Below, piece after piece: positions 8,388 through 16,066 of a stretch of DNA of 64,000 nt (the first letter of the stretch is position 1; the number at the start of each line of letters is the position of its first letter). The translations under genes and the position numbers were made by a program. The notes under the pieces were generated by a model. That model was given only the letters and a program-made list of their open reading frames with translations. It had not been told where the DNA came from and did no database searches. Source of the stretch: Oscillospiraceae bacterium (lineage in GTDB: Bacteria; Bacillota; Clostridia; Oscillospirales; Oscillospiraceae); contig AP025583.1 of NCBI GenBank assembly GCA_022846095.1, positions 62,001 through 126,000 of the forward strand, read 5' to 3'.

Positions 8388-9505
8388 GCAAAACCAAAAC
8401 CGCGGCGGCCGGACGTGAGCCGCTGGTCCGGCTGGTAAAACGGGACGACATTCCCCGGGGAAAGGCCTGGGCCATCCGGGCCCTGGCCGTGCTGCTGGCC
8501 CTGCTGACCGGCGCGCTTATCGTGCTGGCCCTGGGGCACAACCCCATCCTGGTGTACAAGGACATGGTGCTGGGCTCCCTGGGCAAGGCGCGGGGCATAC
8601 GGGAGACCGCCAAAAAGGCCATCCCCCTGCTGGGCGCCGCCCTGGCCATCGCCCCCGCCTTTAAGATGAAGTTCTGGAACATCGGCGCAGAGGGCCAGAT
8701 CCTGGCCGGGGGCCTGGGGGCCACCTACTTCGCCCTCTTCTGGGCCGACAAGCTGCCCCGCCCGGCGCTGCTGCTGCTGATGTGCGCGGCGGGCATCGTC
8801 TGCGGCGGGCTGTGGGGCCTGCTGCCCGCCGTGTTCAAGGCCAAGTGGGGCACCAACGAGACCCTGTTCACCCTGATGCTCAACTACATCGTGCTGGGCT
8901 TCGTCAAATACCTCCAGGCCGGGCCCTGGGGGCCCGACATCAACCCCGCCACCTCCTACCCGAAGATCCCCATGTTCACCGACGCGGCCCGCCTGCCCTC
9001 GGTCTTCGGGGTGCACATCGGCTGGATCTTCATCCTGCTGCTCACCGGGGCCATGTTCTGGTACCTGAAGTACTCCAAGCAGGGGTACGAGATCGCCGTG
9101 GTGGGGGAGAGCGTGCGCACCGCCCAGTACGCGGGCATGAGCGTGCCCAAGATCATCATGCGCACCATGTTCCTCTCGGGCGCCGTGTCCGGCTTCGTGG
9201 GCTTCCTCCAGGTCTCCGGCGCCAGCTACACCCTCACCGAGAACACCGCCGGGGGCATCGGCTTCACCGCCATCACCGTGGCGTGGCTGGCAAAATTGAA
9301 CCCCTTCGCCATGATCGTCATCGCCATCGTGCTGGCCGTGCTGGAGAAGGGCTCGGACACCATCCAGACCCTGTACCAGATCCCGGCCTCCGCGGCCGAG
9401 ATGCTCACCGGCATCATCCTCTTCTTCATGCTGGGGTGCGAATTCTTTATCAACTACAGGCTCATTTTCCGGGGAAAGGGGGCGCGCGGGCATGGACGTA
9501 ACTAA
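8384..9505 (+). CDS. nucleoside ABC transporter permease (YufP-like)
   Basis: This 373-residue BPD_transp_2 family permease has about ten hydrophobic segments. The family motif KFWNIGAEGQILAGGLGA lies near residues 90-107, and GTNETLFTLMLNYI follows near 154-167. It is the larger of the two YufP/YufQ-type inner-membrane subunits. The start is GTG 8384, overlapping the ATPase stop. Its end overlaps the next permease gene by 14 bp. Confidence 0.92.
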   Translation: MSKTKTAAAGREPLVRLVKRDDIPRGKAWAIRALAVLLALLTGALIVLALGHNPILVYKDMVLGSLGKARGIRETAKKAIPLLGAALAIAPAFKMKFWNIGAEGQILAGGLGATYFALFWADKLPRPALLLLMCAAGIVCGGLWGLLPAVFKAKWGTNETLFTLMLNYIVLGFVKYLQAGPWGPDINPATSYPKIPMFTDAARLPSVFGVHIGWIFILLLTGAMFWYLKYSKQGYEIAVVGESVRTAQYAGMSVPKIIMRTMFLSGAVSGFVGFLQVSGASYTLTENTAGGIGFTAITVAWLAKLNPFAMIVIAIVLAVLEKGSDTIQTLYQIPASAAEMLTGIILFFMLGCEFFINYRLIFRGKGARGHGRN

Positions 9506-10472
9506 TTTCCTGGTGGCCGCGGTGGCCGCGGGCACGCCGCTGCTCTTCGGCACGCTGGGCGAGATCGTCACCGAGAAGTCGGGCAACCTGAACCTGGGCG
9601 TGGAGGGCATGATGTTCATGGGCGGCGTGGCCGGCCTGGCCGGGGCCTACTACTACGAGCAGGCCGCGGGCGCCGCCGCCTCCGGCGGGATCGCCGCGCT
9701 GGTGGCCGTGCTGTGCGCGCTGCTGGCCGGCGGCCTGGGCGGGCTGGTGTTCAGCGTGCTCACCGTCTCCCTGCGGGTCAACCAGAACGTCACCGGCCTG
9801 GCCCTGACCATCTTCGGCACCGGCTTCGGCAACTTCTTCGGCGAGATTATGAACTCCTCCGCCGGCGGCCACGCCTCCGTGAGCGACGCCACCAAGGCCA
9901 TCTTCGCCGGGAACTCCACCATGGCCGGGGCGGGAAAGATCTTCCTGTCCTACAACTTCATGGTCTACCTGGGTATCGCGCTGGCCATCGTGCTGGCCTG
10001 GTTCCTGGGCCGCAGCCGCCGGGGCCTGCACCTGCGCGCCGTGGGCGAGAGCCCCGCCACCGCCGACGCCGCGGGCATCAACGTCACCCGCTACAAGTAC
10101 CTGGCCACCTGCCTGGGCGGCGGGATCTGCGGCCTGGGCGGCATGTACATCGTCATGGCCCAGTTCGGCGGCGTGTGGAACCACAACTGCATCTCCGGCA
10201 AGGGGTGGATCGCCGTGGCCCTGGTCATCTTCGCCACCTGGAGCCCCGCCAGGGCCCTTATCGGCTCCCTGGTCTTCGGCGCGCTGAGCGTGCTGCGGCT
10301 CTACGTCTCCACCGGCGCGGCCATGGGCACGGGCACCCGCCTGATCCCCATCTTCGACATCGTGCCCTATATCGCCACCGTGCTGGTGCTGATCTTCGTC
10401 AGCATCCGTCAACGGCGCGAAAACCAGCCGCCAGCGAGCCTTGGCTTGGCGTACTTTAGGGAAGAGCGGTAG
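9492..10472 (+). CDS. nucleoside ABC transporter permease (YufQ-like)
   Basis: This 326-residue second permease of the importer has about eight to nine hydrophobic segments. Family motifs include GTPLLFGTLGEIVTEKSGNL at the N-terminus and NLGVEGMMFMGG near 35-46. Ten residues from the C-terminus the protein becomes polar (RQRRENQPP). It is the last gene of the BMP operon; no clear terminator was seen before the next gene 60 bp downstream. Confidence 0.92.
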   Translation: MDVTNFLVAAVAAGTPLLFGTLGEIVTEKSGNLNLGVEGMMFMGGVAGLAGAYYYEQAAGAAASGGIAALVAVLCALLAGGLGGLVFSVLTVSLRVNQNVTGLALTIFGTGFGNFFGEIMNSSAGGHASVSDATKAIFAGNSTMAGAGKIFLSYNFMVYLGIALAIVLAWFLGRSRRGLHLRAVGESPATADAAGINVTRYKYLATCLGGGICGLGGMYIVMAQFGGVWNHNCISGKGWIAVALVIFATWSPARALIGSLVFGALSVLRLYVSTGAAMGTGTRLIPIFDIVPYIATVLVLIFVSIRQRRENQPPASLGLAYFREER

Positions 10473-10532
10473 TTTTTCGGTGGGCGGAGGAGCTTACGCC
10501 CGCTGCCGGAAGGAGAGGGAGGGACGCGGTCT

Positions 10533-11369
10533 ATGAGCATGGAAGAAAAGCTCCTGCGGCACCGGAGGGAGATGATCCGCCTGGAGATGGGCGGCCCGAA
10601 CGGCGGCGGCCCCGGCGCCACCCGCTTCGGCGGCGCGCCGGACGTGCCCGCCGGCTTTGTGTGGCCCACCTTCGAGACCGCCACATATGGCGACGACGAG
10701 GTGAAGGCGCGTCCCCTGGCATTTCTGGCCCAGTTCAACTGCGCCCAGCTGGCCCCCTTGGACCGGGAGGGCCTGCTGCCAAAGACGGGCCTGCTCTCCT
10801 TTTTTTACGAGCTGGACTCCCAGCGCTGGGGCTTTGACCCGGCGGACGCGGGCTGTGCGCGGGTCTGCTGGTTCGAGGATCTGTCCGGGCTGAGACGGGC
10901 GGAGTTCCCCGCCGGGCTGGAGGAGGACTTCCGCCTCCCGGCGATGGGTATTCGCTTGTCCGGCGAAATCTCCCTGCCTGTGTGGGAGGATTTTTCGCGG
11001 CTGTACCCCGGGGAGACGGACTGGGACAGCCTGGAGGAGGCCCGCGCTGCCCTGGGGGCGGATTTGGCGGACAACTGCTCCAAGCTGCTGGGGTGGCCGG
11101 ACATCATCCAAAACAACATGACGCGGGAGTGCGAACTGGTCAGCCGTGGATACTACCTGGGCGGTACCTGGGAGCAGATCCCGAAAAAGGACCTGGAGGA
11201 GGCCGCGGCCGCCACGGACTGGAGGCTGCTGTTCCAGCTGGACACGGTGGCCCAGGATAACTTTGAGCTGATGTTCGGCGACTGCGGCAGGCTCTATTTC
11301 TACATCCGCGAAGGGGACCTGAAGGCCCGGCGCTTCGACCGGGTGTGGGTCATTTTACAGTGCGGATAG
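10533..11369 (+). CDS. DUF1963 / YwqG family protein
   Basis: This 278-residue cytosolic protein has the YwqG (DUF1963) pattern: TRFGGAPDVPAGFVWP near residues 30-45, LAFLAQFNCAQLAPLD near 62-77, LSFFYELDSQRWGF, LLGWPDIIQNNM near 184-195 and a C-terminal RLLFQLDT...GDCGRLYFYI. The biochemical role of the family is unknown. GAAGGAGAGGGAGGG lies upstream of ATG 10533. A strong terminator follows the gene, separating it from the BlaI operon. Confidence 0.85.
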   Translation: MSMEEKLLRHRREMIRLEMGGPNGGGPGATRFGGAPDVPAGFVWPTFETATYGDDEVKARPLAFLAQFNCAQLAPLDREGLLPKTGLLSFFYELDSQRWGFDPADAGCARVCWFEDLSGLRRAEFPAGLEEDFRLPAMGIRLSGEISLPVWEDFSRLYPGETDWDSLEEARAALGADLADNCSKLLGWPDIIQNNMTRECELVSRGYYLGGTWEQIPKKDLEEAAAATDWRLLFQLDTVAQDNFELMFGDCGRLYFYIREGDLKARRFDRVWVILQCG

Positions 11370-11385
11370 TTTGAACCCATATGCG

Positions 11386-11420
11386 AAAGGGGCGCCGGAC
11401 GGATGTCCGGCGCCCCTTTT
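11386..11420 (+). terminator. rho-independent terminator
   Basis: AAAGGGGCGCCGGAC 11386-11400, loop GGAT, GTCCGGCGCCCCTTT 11405-11419 and one more T. This is a 15-bp perfect stem directly before the BlaI promoter. Confidence 0.9.
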
Positions 11421-11432
11421 ATAAGTTGATGG

Positions 11433-11471
11433 TTGACAAACGTCTACCTGTGTGATAGCATCATGGTAGAC
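11433..11471 (+). promoter_or_regulatory. blaI-type promoter with embedded operator dyad
   Basis: TTGACA 11433-11438 and TAGCAT 11456-11461 are 17 bp apart. A perfect inverted repeat, GTCTACC 11442-11448 and GGTAGAC 11465-11471, overlaps the spacer and the -10 region. This is the position expected for an autoregulating BlaI/MecI-type repressor. Confidence 0.7.
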
Positions 11472-11497
11472 AGATGACTACCAAGGAGGCGCGACCT

Positions 11498-11887
11498 ATG
11501 GATCGGCACATTGGACTCTCACACGCGGAGTGGCGGGTGATGGAGGCGCTTTGGCAAAGCGCCCCCCGCACCATCGCCCAGCTCACGGCGGCGCTGGAGG
11601 AGGAGACCGGCTGGGGCAGGCACACCGTGATCTCCTTCCTCAACCGCATGGAGAAGAAGGGGGCGGTGACCTACCGGGAGGAGGGCCGCGCCAGGGCCTA
11701 CAGCCCCGCCTACCCCAGGGAGGAGGCCACGCTGGAGGAGACGGAGCGCTTTTTGGGCCGGGTGTTCGGCGGGCGGGTGGGGCTGCTGGTGAGCTCCATG
11801 GTGGACAGCCGGGCCCTGTCCGAGGCGGAGATCGACGAGCTGCTGGAGATCCTCCAAAAGGCGAAGGGGGGCGGCGGGGATGCGTGA
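11498..11887 (+). CDS. BlaI/MecI-family transcriptional repressor
   Basis: This 129-residue winged-helix regulator has the family N-terminus (LSHAEWRVMEALWQ), recognition region HTVISFLNRMEKKGAVTY near residues 41-58 and a C-terminal dimerisation/cleavage segment rich in Glu and Leu. BlaI-type repressors bind dyads in their own promoter and are inactivated by a membrane M56 peptidase partner. Here the partner overlaps by 8 bp. I chose ATG 11498 because AAGGAGG sits 9 nt upstream; an in-frame ATG at 11474 lies inside the operator region. The context resembles blaI-blaR1 but has no beta-lactamase or PBP gene. Confidence 0.9.
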   Translation: MDRHIGLSHAEWRVMEALWQSAPRTIAQLTAALEEETGWGRHTVISFLNRMEKKGAVTYREEGRARAYSPAYPREEATLEETERFLGRVFGGRVGLLVSSMVDSRALSEAEIDELLEILQKAKGGGGDA

Positions 11888-13712
11888 GATCGCCTTTTCC
11901 TCCAGCGTGCTGATTCTGGCGGTGCTGTGCGTCCGGGCCCTGGCCGGGGGGCGCGTCCCCATGCGCCTGCGCTACGCCCTGTGGCTGCCGGTGCTGGTGC
12001 GGCTGCTGCTGCCCTTCAGCCTGCCGGGAAGCCCCCTGAGCGTGCTCAACGCCGTGGAGCCCCCGGCGGCGGAGGTGCGGATCTCCCTGCCCGGGGCGGG
12101 GTGGACGCCGGAGGATCTGCCCGCGGGGCAGGGGACGGCGGAGCCGGGCGGCGCGGCCCTGGCGGCGGGGGAGGCGGAGCCGGCGGCTTCCACAGAACGC
12201 GCCGTGCCGCTGTGGACGGCGCTGGGCTGGGTGTGGCTGGCGGGGAGCTGCCTGACCGGGGCGGGCCTGCTGTGGGCCAACCTGCGGCTGCTCCGCCGCC
12301 TGAGAGGGGCGGAGCCCGTGCACGGGCACCAGGACTGCCCCGTGCCCGTGCTGCTGGCCGAGGGGCTGCCCTCCCCCTGTCTGGCCGGGGTGTTCCGTCC
12401 AAGGATCTATTTAACCCAAAAATCGACGGAAAGCGAAACTACTTTACGGCATGTGCTGACCCATGAGCTCTGCCACCTGCGCCACGGGGACTGCTGGTGG
12501 GCGCTGCTGCGGCTGCTCTGCCTGGCGCTGTGGTGGTGGAATCCGCTGGTGTGGCTGGCGGCCGCACTGTCCCGCCGGGACGGGGAGCTGGCCTGCGACG
12601 AGGCGGCGGTGGCTGCGCTGGGGGAGGGGGAGCGCATCCCCTACGGCGAGACCCTGCTGGCCCTGGTGGGCCGCCGGAACGGGCCTGGGACGCTGCTGGG
12701 CGCCACCACCGCCATGGCGGCGGGGAAGGGGGCCATGCGGGAGCGGATCGCCCGGCTGGCGGGGCGGAAAAAGGCGTGGCTGCCCCTGTGCGCGGCGGCG
12801 GTGCTCCTGGTGGGGCTGGCCGCGGTGTGCACCTTTACCGGGCCGGGGGCGGAGCCCCCCTTCCCTGCGGTACAGGAGCCGCGGTCGGGTCCCACGCCCC
12901 CGCCCGCGCCCACGCCCCAGGTGTTACATATCACCCAGCGCAGCATCTCCTTCCTGGTGCTGGGCCAGGTGGAGGAGGAAATGGATCCGGACATGCTGAT
13001 GGCGGTCTGCTTCCGCTACGACGAGGAGGGGACGCAGCTCAACGCAATCAGCATCCCCAGGGACACCAGGGTGGACGTGCCCTGGGACATCCAGCGCATC
13101 AACACCGTCTACGGCGCCGCCGGCGGGGGCGAGGCGGGGGCCGAGGCCCTGCGCCAGGCCGTCTCCGGGCTGCTGGGCACCGAGCTGGAGTACACCGTTG
13201 TGCTGGATCAGGCGGCGGTGGGGGAGCTGGTGGACGCCATGGGCGGCGTGGAGTTCGACGTGACCGTCCAGATGGACTACGACGATCCCGACCAGGATCT
13301 GCACATCCACCTGGAGCGGGGGCCCCAAATCCTGGGCGGGGCGGAGGCCATGGCGCTGCTGCGCTTCCGCAAGAACAACGACGGCACCGGCTACACCTAC
13401 GGGGACGCGGGGCGCACGGAGACGCAGCGGGAATTTCTGCGCGAGGCGGCGGAACAGGCCATGAGAATGAAGGATTTTGACAGGCTCCAGGATGTTGCCC
13501 ATATTTTAAAGGCGCACGTGCAGACCGACCTGGACTTCGGAGTTCTGGAACTGGCGATGATAGAGGGCATCTCCAAGGGGATCGCGTACAACCTGTTCCC
13601 CATGCCCGGGGACTACGGCGCCTCCGGCTGGAGCGAGACCTACTCCAACTACCAGTCCTACGTGGAGGCGGACCGGGAGGCCCTGGACGAGCTGGTAAAG
13701 ACCTATTTCTGA
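11880..13712 (+). CDS. BlaR1-like M56 metallopeptidase fused to an LCP (LytR-CpsA-Psr) domain
   Basis: This 610-residue membrane protein has an M56 module at about 1-300. It has hydrophobic segments near 5-22, 29-48, 108-130 and 203-230, zinc motif HELCH (195-199) and the downstream GELACDEAAV element. A fifth membrane segment (about 295-316) leads to a Pro-rich linker (PTPPPAPTPQ) and an extracytoplasmic LCP domain at about 357-545. The LCP landmarks are intact: SIPRDTRVDV (Arg394, Asp395), RINTVYGAAGG, MGGVEFDV, LLRFRKNNDG (about 494-503) and GRTETQREFL. BlaR1 normally carries a penicillin-binding sensor at this place. I infer that an LCP domain, which normally transfers glycopolymers to peptidoglycan from polyprenyl carriers, here senses a lipid-linked envelope intermediate and triggers cleavage of the upstream repressor. 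It could also be a bifunctional enzyme. Confidence 0.85.
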   Translation: MREIAFSSSVLILAVLCVRALAGGRVPMRLRYALWLPVLVRLLLPFSLPGSPLSVLNAVEPPAAEVRISLPGAGWTPEDLPAGQGTAEPGGAALAAGEAEPAASTERAVPLWTALGWVWLAGSCLTGAGLLWANLRLLRRLRGAEPVHGHQDCPVPVLLAEGLPSPCLAGVFRPRIYLTQKSTESETTLRHVLTHELCHLRHGDCWWALLRLLCLALWWWNPLVWLAAALSRRDGELACDEAAVAALGEGERIPYGETLLALVGRRNGPGTLLGATTAMAAGKGAMRERIARLAGRKKAWLPLCAAAVLLVGLAAVCTFTGPGAEPPFPAVQEPRSGPTPPPAPTPQVLHITQRSISFLVLGQVEEEMDPDMLMAVCFRYDEEGTQLNAISIPRDTRVDVPWDIQRINTVYGAAGGGEAGAEALRQAVSGLLGTELEYTVVLDQAAVGELVDAMGGVEFDVTVQMDYDDPDQDLHIHLERGPQILGGAEAMALLRFRKNNDGTGYTYGDAGRTETQREFLREAAEQAMRMKDFDRLQDVAHILKAHVQTDLDFGVLELAMIEGISKGIAYNLFPMPGDYGASGWSETYSNYQSYVEADREALDELVKTYF

Positions 13713-13718
13713 TAAAAA

Positions 13719-13759
13719 ACGTGTATGGGGGCGGGCCTTTGGCCCGCCCCCATACACGT
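13719..13759. terminator. long hairpin after the M56-LCP gene
   Basis: A 19-bp perfect stem (13719-13737 with 13741-13759, loop TTT) begins 6 nt after the stop codon. There is no T-run on the plus strand, so it may be a processing or stability element rather than a classical terminator. Confidence 0.65.
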
Positions 13760-13772
13760 CCGCATACGGCAA

Positions 13773-13882
13773 GGGCCGGACGCCTGCTCCTGACGTCCGG
13801 CCCCAACCGAAGGAAAGAGGATACAATGAAATGAAAAGAAACTGTCTCTTGCAAGTATTATAATAACCGGGAGATGTTAACA
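13773..13882. repeat. hairpin-plus-box element, unit 1
   Basis: Hairpin GGGCCGGACG 13773-13782 with CGTCCGGCCC 13794-13803 is followed after about 19 nt by a conserved block containing CTGTCTCTTGCAAGTATTAT and then CCGGGAGATGTTAA. The same arrangement recurs at 13981-14090 with a different hairpin sequence. The block is in different reading frames in the two copies, so it is not coding. No gene is seen in 13713-14114. Confidence 0.65.
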
Positions 13883-13980
13883 AAGAAATCGGCGTTTGTT
13901 ACAGGAGTTTTAAATCTTTGCTTTTTTATGTAAAGTTCAAGTAACGTTTCCCGAAAGGGCGGAAAAACGGGAAAAATGCC

Positions 13981-14090
13981 AGGACGGGCAGCGGTTTTGA
14001 GGCCGCTGCCCGTCCTGGAGATTGGAGGATAGAATGAAAAGAAGTCCTGTCTCTTGCAAGTATTATGTTACCGGGGGAATGTTAAAAAAG
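13981..14090. repeat. hairpin-plus-box element, unit 2
   Basis: Hairpin AGGACGGGCAGCGG 13981-13994 with CCGCTGCCCGTCCT 14003-14016 is followed by GGAGGATAGAATGAAAAGAA and the shared CTGTCTCTTGCAAGTATTAT block, then CCGGGGGAATGTTAA. Read on the minus strand the hairpin is followed by ATTTTT, so it may also terminate tadA. Confidence 0.65.
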
Positions 14091-14114
14091 GTAGGGCCAA
14101 TTGTTAAATATGCT

Positions 14115-14588
14115 TTAAATCACCTTAGGTTTTCCACCTTTTTTCCGCAAAGTGTGGAAAAATTCCCGCAGAAGCGTCCCGCACTCCTCCTCCAGCACCC
14201 CGCCGGTAATCTGGGGCCGGTGGTTGAAGGGCTCCTCGAAGAGGTTGAGCACCGAGCCGCAGCAACCCGCCTTGGCGTCCCGCGCGCCGTAGTAGACCTG
14301 GGCAACCCGGGCGTTGATGATGCCGCCGGAGCACATGGGGCAGGGCTCCAGCGTCACGTACAGCCGGGCCTTGTGCAGCCGCCAGCCCCCCAGGGTGCGG
14401 CAGGCCTCACCGATGGCCTCCAGCTCCGCGTGGGCCAGGGCGTTTTTGCCCGTCTCCCGGCGGTTGCGGCCCCGGCCCACCACCCGGCCGTCCTCCCACA
14501 CCACCACACAGCCCACGGGCACCTCGCCCTCGGCCATGGCCTCCCGCGCCAGCGCCAGGGCCTGGCGCATATAGTCCTCGTGCGTCAT
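14115..14588 (-). CDS. tadA: tRNA(adenine-34) deaminase
   Basis: This 157-residue zinc-dependent cytidine-deaminase-fold enzyme converts wobble adenosine to inosine in tRNA-Arg(ACG). The catalytic HAE motif (NALAHAELEAI) is near residues 50-60, and the zinc-binding PCPMCSGG is near 81-90. Full length. I chose ATG 14588 because GAGGTGGAG lies 5-13 nt upstream and the family starts here; the open frame extends to 14648 without support. Its 3' end faces the duplicated hairpin element. Confidence 0.95.
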   Translation of the reverse strand: MTHEDYMRQALALAREAMAEGEVPVGCVVVWEDGRVVGRGRNRRETGKNALAHAELEAIGEACRTLGGWRLHKARLYVTLEPCPMCSGGIINARVAQVYYGARDAKAGCCGSVLNLFEEPFNHRPQITGGVLEEECGTLLREFFHTLRKKGGKPKVI

Positions 14589-14673
14589 TTCGCTCCACCT
14601 CACCGTATCTTGTCCCTTTAGCATAACCGCAAGCGGACTTTTTTGCAAGGGAGTGGAATAAGCTGTACGGGTG

Positions 14674-14682
14674 TGCTATAAT
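14674..14682 (+). promoter_or_regulatory. extended -10 promoter of mntP
   Basis: TGCTATAAT (extended -10) lies about 44 bp upstream of the mntP TTG start. The -35 is weak. I see no convincing yybP-ykoY manganese riboswitch in the short leader. Confidence 0.5.
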
Positions 14683-14725
14683 TCAGTTTGTCCACCTGAA
14701 AAAGTTTTGATTGGGGAGAGCCATT

Positions 14726-15292
14726 TTGATCGAGACATTCCTCATCGCCGTCAGCCTGGCCATGGACGCCTTCGCCGTGTCGGTGTCCAGCGGGATTTCG
14801 GTGCCCGGCTTCGGCTGGAAGCACGCGGTGAAGATGGGCGCCTACTTCGGCTTCTTCCAGCTGGCCATGCCCCTGCTGGGCTGGCTGCTGGGCAGCGGCG
14901 TGAGCTCGTACATCGAGGCCGTGGACCACTGGATCGCCTTCGGCCTGCTGGCCTTCATAGGCGCTCGTATGGTTTGGGAGGCCCTGAAAAAGGGCTGCGG
15001 CGAGGCGGAGCAGGCCGCGGCCGATCTGTCCGCCAAGCGCCTGACCGTGCTGGCGGTGGCCACCAGCATCGACGCGCTGGCCGTGGGCGTGTCCATGGCC
15101 TTTATCGACGTGAACATCCTCTTCGCCGCCGTGGTCATCGGTCTGGTGGCCTTTGTGCTCTCCGTGCTGGGCGGGCTGATGGGCAGGCGGCTGGGCTGCC
15201 TCTTCCAGCGGCGGGCCGAGGTGGCCGGGGGGCTGGTGCTCATCGGCATCGGCGTAAAAATCCTGTTGGAGCATCTGCACGTGATTGGATAA
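14726..15292 (+). CDS. mntP: manganese efflux pump MntP
   Basis: This 188-residue integral membrane protein has six hydrophobic segments in two homologous halves. Each half carries the membrane acidic motif: SLAMDAFAVSVSSG near residues 9-22 and ATSIDALAVGVSMAF near 112-126. MntP exports Mn2+ from the cytoplasm. The start TTG 14726 (MIETFLIAVS) follows GGGGAG by about 8 nt. The next genes concern molybdenum/selenium enzyme maturation, so co-transcription beyond 15292 is uncertain. Confidence 0.93.
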   Translation: MIETFLIAVSLAMDAFAVSVSSGISVPGFGWKHAVKMGAYFGFFQLAMPLLGWLLGSGVSSYIEAVDHWIAFGLLAFIGARMVWEALKKGCGEAEQAAADLSAKRLTVLAVATSIDALAVGVSMAFIDVNILFAAVVIGLVAFVLSVLGGLMGRRLGCLFQRRAEVAGGLVLIGIGVKILLEHLHVIG

Positions 15293-15343
15293 GACCCCCG
15301 CCCGGCTGTGCGGGCGGGACGGATTTGGAAGCGGGGGATTGCA

Positions 15344-16066
15344 ATGGGCCTGTGGCAGGCGCTGGAGCTGGATATGGATGCGCACCGCTGTGTGAGCTTT
15401 GTGGGCGGGGGCGGCAAGACCACCCTGATGTACGCCCTGGCCCACGAGGCCAGGGCGCGGGGCAAGACCGTGGTGGTGACCACCACCACCCACATCCTGC
15501 CCCACCCGGGGCTCTTCCTCACCGACGGAGCGGAGGAGGGCGGCCTGCCCCCTCTGCTGGAGCGGTACGGGGTGCTGACCCTGGGCGCCCTCAACGAGGA
15601 CCAGCGGGTGCGCGGCGTGGGCAGCCTGGCGCGGGCCAAGGCCGCCGCCGGGGTACTGCTGGTGGAGGGGGACGGGGCCAAGCTCCACCCCCTGAAGGCC
15701 CCCGCGGATCACGAGCCCGTGATTCCGCCCGAGAGCGACGCGGTGGTGGCGGTGGCCGGGCTGGACAGCCTCTTCCGCCCCATCGCAGAGGCCTGCCACC
15801 GGCCCGAGCGGGTGTGCGCCCTGCTGGGCAAGGGCCCCGGCGACCGGGTGGGGCCCGTGGACGTGGTAAAGCTCCTGTCCGACCCCGCGGGGGGACGGAA
15901 GGGCGTGGGGGAGGGCGTGGCCTTCCGCTGCGTGCTCAACAAGGCGGACACCCCCGGCACCGAGACCGCCGGGCGGGAAATTATGGACTGGCTCCGGGCG
16001 CTGGGCATCCCGGCGGCGGTGACCTGCTTCGACGAAGAGGAGAGGGACGGGAAATGCTGGTTTTAA
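15344..16066 (+). CDS. yqeC: selenium cofactor biosynthesis protein YqeC
   Basis: This 240-residue P-loop protein has SFVGGGGKTTLMYALA near residues 18-33, VVVTTTTHI near 44-52, and the YqeC hallmarks VLLVEGDGAKLHPLKAP and HEPVIPPESDAVV. YqeC is tied by genomic context to selenium-dependent molybdenum hydroxylases and is thought to act in making the labile selenium cofactor. ATG 15344 fits the family start. The 3' end overlaps yqeB by 13 bp, so translation is coupled. Confidence 0.9.
   Translation: MGLWQALELDMDAHRCVSFVGGGGKTTLMYALAHEARARGKTVVVTTTTHILPHPGLFLTDGAEEGGLPPLLERYGVLTLGALNEDQRVRGVGSLARAKAAAGVLLVEGDGAKLHPLKAPADHEPVIPPESDAVVAVAGLDSLFRPIAEACHRPERVCALLGKGPGDRVGPVDVVKLLSDPAGGRKGVGEGVAFRCVLNKADTPGTETAGREIMDWLRALGIPAAVTCFDEEERDGKCWF

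Noticed and set aside
14589-14725. possible yybP-ykoY manganese riboswitch before mntP
   Set aside because: The leader after the promoter is too short and lacks the characteristic loops.
14671-16053. N-terminal 460 codons of a long frame ending in yqeB
   Set aside because: They are an alternate frame of mntP and yqeC; YqeB itself begins at ATG 16054.
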